NCBI RefSeq assembly: GCF_002161235.1
Contig: NZ_NFHE01000019.1
Coordinates: 1 to 52,046 of the forward strand
Length of the DNA: 52,046 nt
Source of the DNA: Pseudoflavonifractor sp. An85
Lineage (GTDB): Bacteria; Bacillota; Clostridia; Oscillospirales; Oscillospiraceae
Direction of reading: 5' to 3'
Shown: positions 51,973 through 52,046 of the stretch, piece after piece
How positions within the stretch are numbered: position 1 is the stretch's first letter
Layout: each line of letters starts with the position of its first letter
Translations under genes and position numbers: made by a program
Notes under the pieces: generated by a model
Databases searched by the model: none
The model's input: the letters and a program-made list of their open reading frames with translations, nothing else
Told to the model about the DNA's origin: nothing

Positions 51973-52046
51973 ACTCTCAACAGCAAAAACGAATCCAGTA
52001 TGTGGAACTTCCGCAGCGTTTTGGGCATGCAAAAGCCAGCCCACAC

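Noticed and set aside
1-52046. CRISPR arrays, tRNA or rRNA genes
   Set aside because: No regularly spaced short repeats, cloverleaf signatures or rRNA sequence noticed on either strand.

Overview
This window looks like chromosome of a strictly anaerobic, spore-forming, GC-rich Clostridia member, most likely an Oscillospiraceae gut bacterium of the Flavonifractor/Lawsonibacter/Pseudoflavonifractor kind. The grounds are a group B-type [FeFe] hydrogenase, an oxygen-sensitive NrdD/NrdG ribonucleotide reductase, class III fructose-bisphosphatase, SpoIIID, and a bacterial chalcone isomerase with a flavin reductase beside it. The genus is inferred, not proven.

Layout. (1) 0.4-16.7 kb, housekeeping: hydrogenase, a very Cys-rich protein (possible spore-coat protein), nrdDG, dut, an NCS2 nucleobase permease, ychF, a NUDIX hydrolase, malic enzyme, fbp, an LTA-synthase-like enzyme and malQ. 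Promoters and terminators are clear for many of these. (2) 16.7-19.6 kb, a scarred segment holding a broken asparagine-synthase-like gene and a short ORF remnant. It is bounded by diverged copies of the malQ upstream region and of the spoIIID promoter/start region. (3) 19.8-39.8 kb, a Wzx/Wzy-type capsule locus. PglF-, PglE- and PglD-like enzymes would make a UDP-diacetamido-trideoxyhexose (bacillosamine type) and a PglC-like transferase would load it on the lipid carrier. Four glycosyltransferases, UDP-glucose dehydrogenase, polymerase and flippase follow. A second unit carries a CpsB phosphatase, an LCP ligase, a Wzz/CpsC-CpsD kinase pair, a class B-like sortase and its likely surface-protein partner. 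The centre of the locus is visibly AT-rich and its edges GC-rich, as in an exchanged serotype cassette. (4) 39.9-43.1 kb, a complete IS66-family element with matching ends, an 8-bp target duplication and an extra passenger gene, inserted just upstream of the spoIIID promoter. (5) 43.4-48.8 kb, a divergent LysR regulator and operon encoding chalcone isomerase (frameshifted in a C-run), an Fe-S flavoprotein that is a good candidate for a flavone/flavonol reductase, a cytosolic LVIVD beta-propeller protein and two small membrane proteins. I read this as a flavonoid-catabolism island with several uncharacterised members. (6) 48.9-52.0 kb: a MATE exporter, a cysteine desulfurase and a cold-shock protein.

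Most interesting: the flavonoid operon (frameshift, missing standard start codon, unknown partner proteins, operator-like dyad), the paired repeats suggesting that a tandem duplication built the malQ-capsule-spoIIID region, the IS66 passenger gene, and a 53-bp promoter module repeated in front of the NUDIX and malic enzyme genes. I saw no tRNA, rRNA or CRISPR array.
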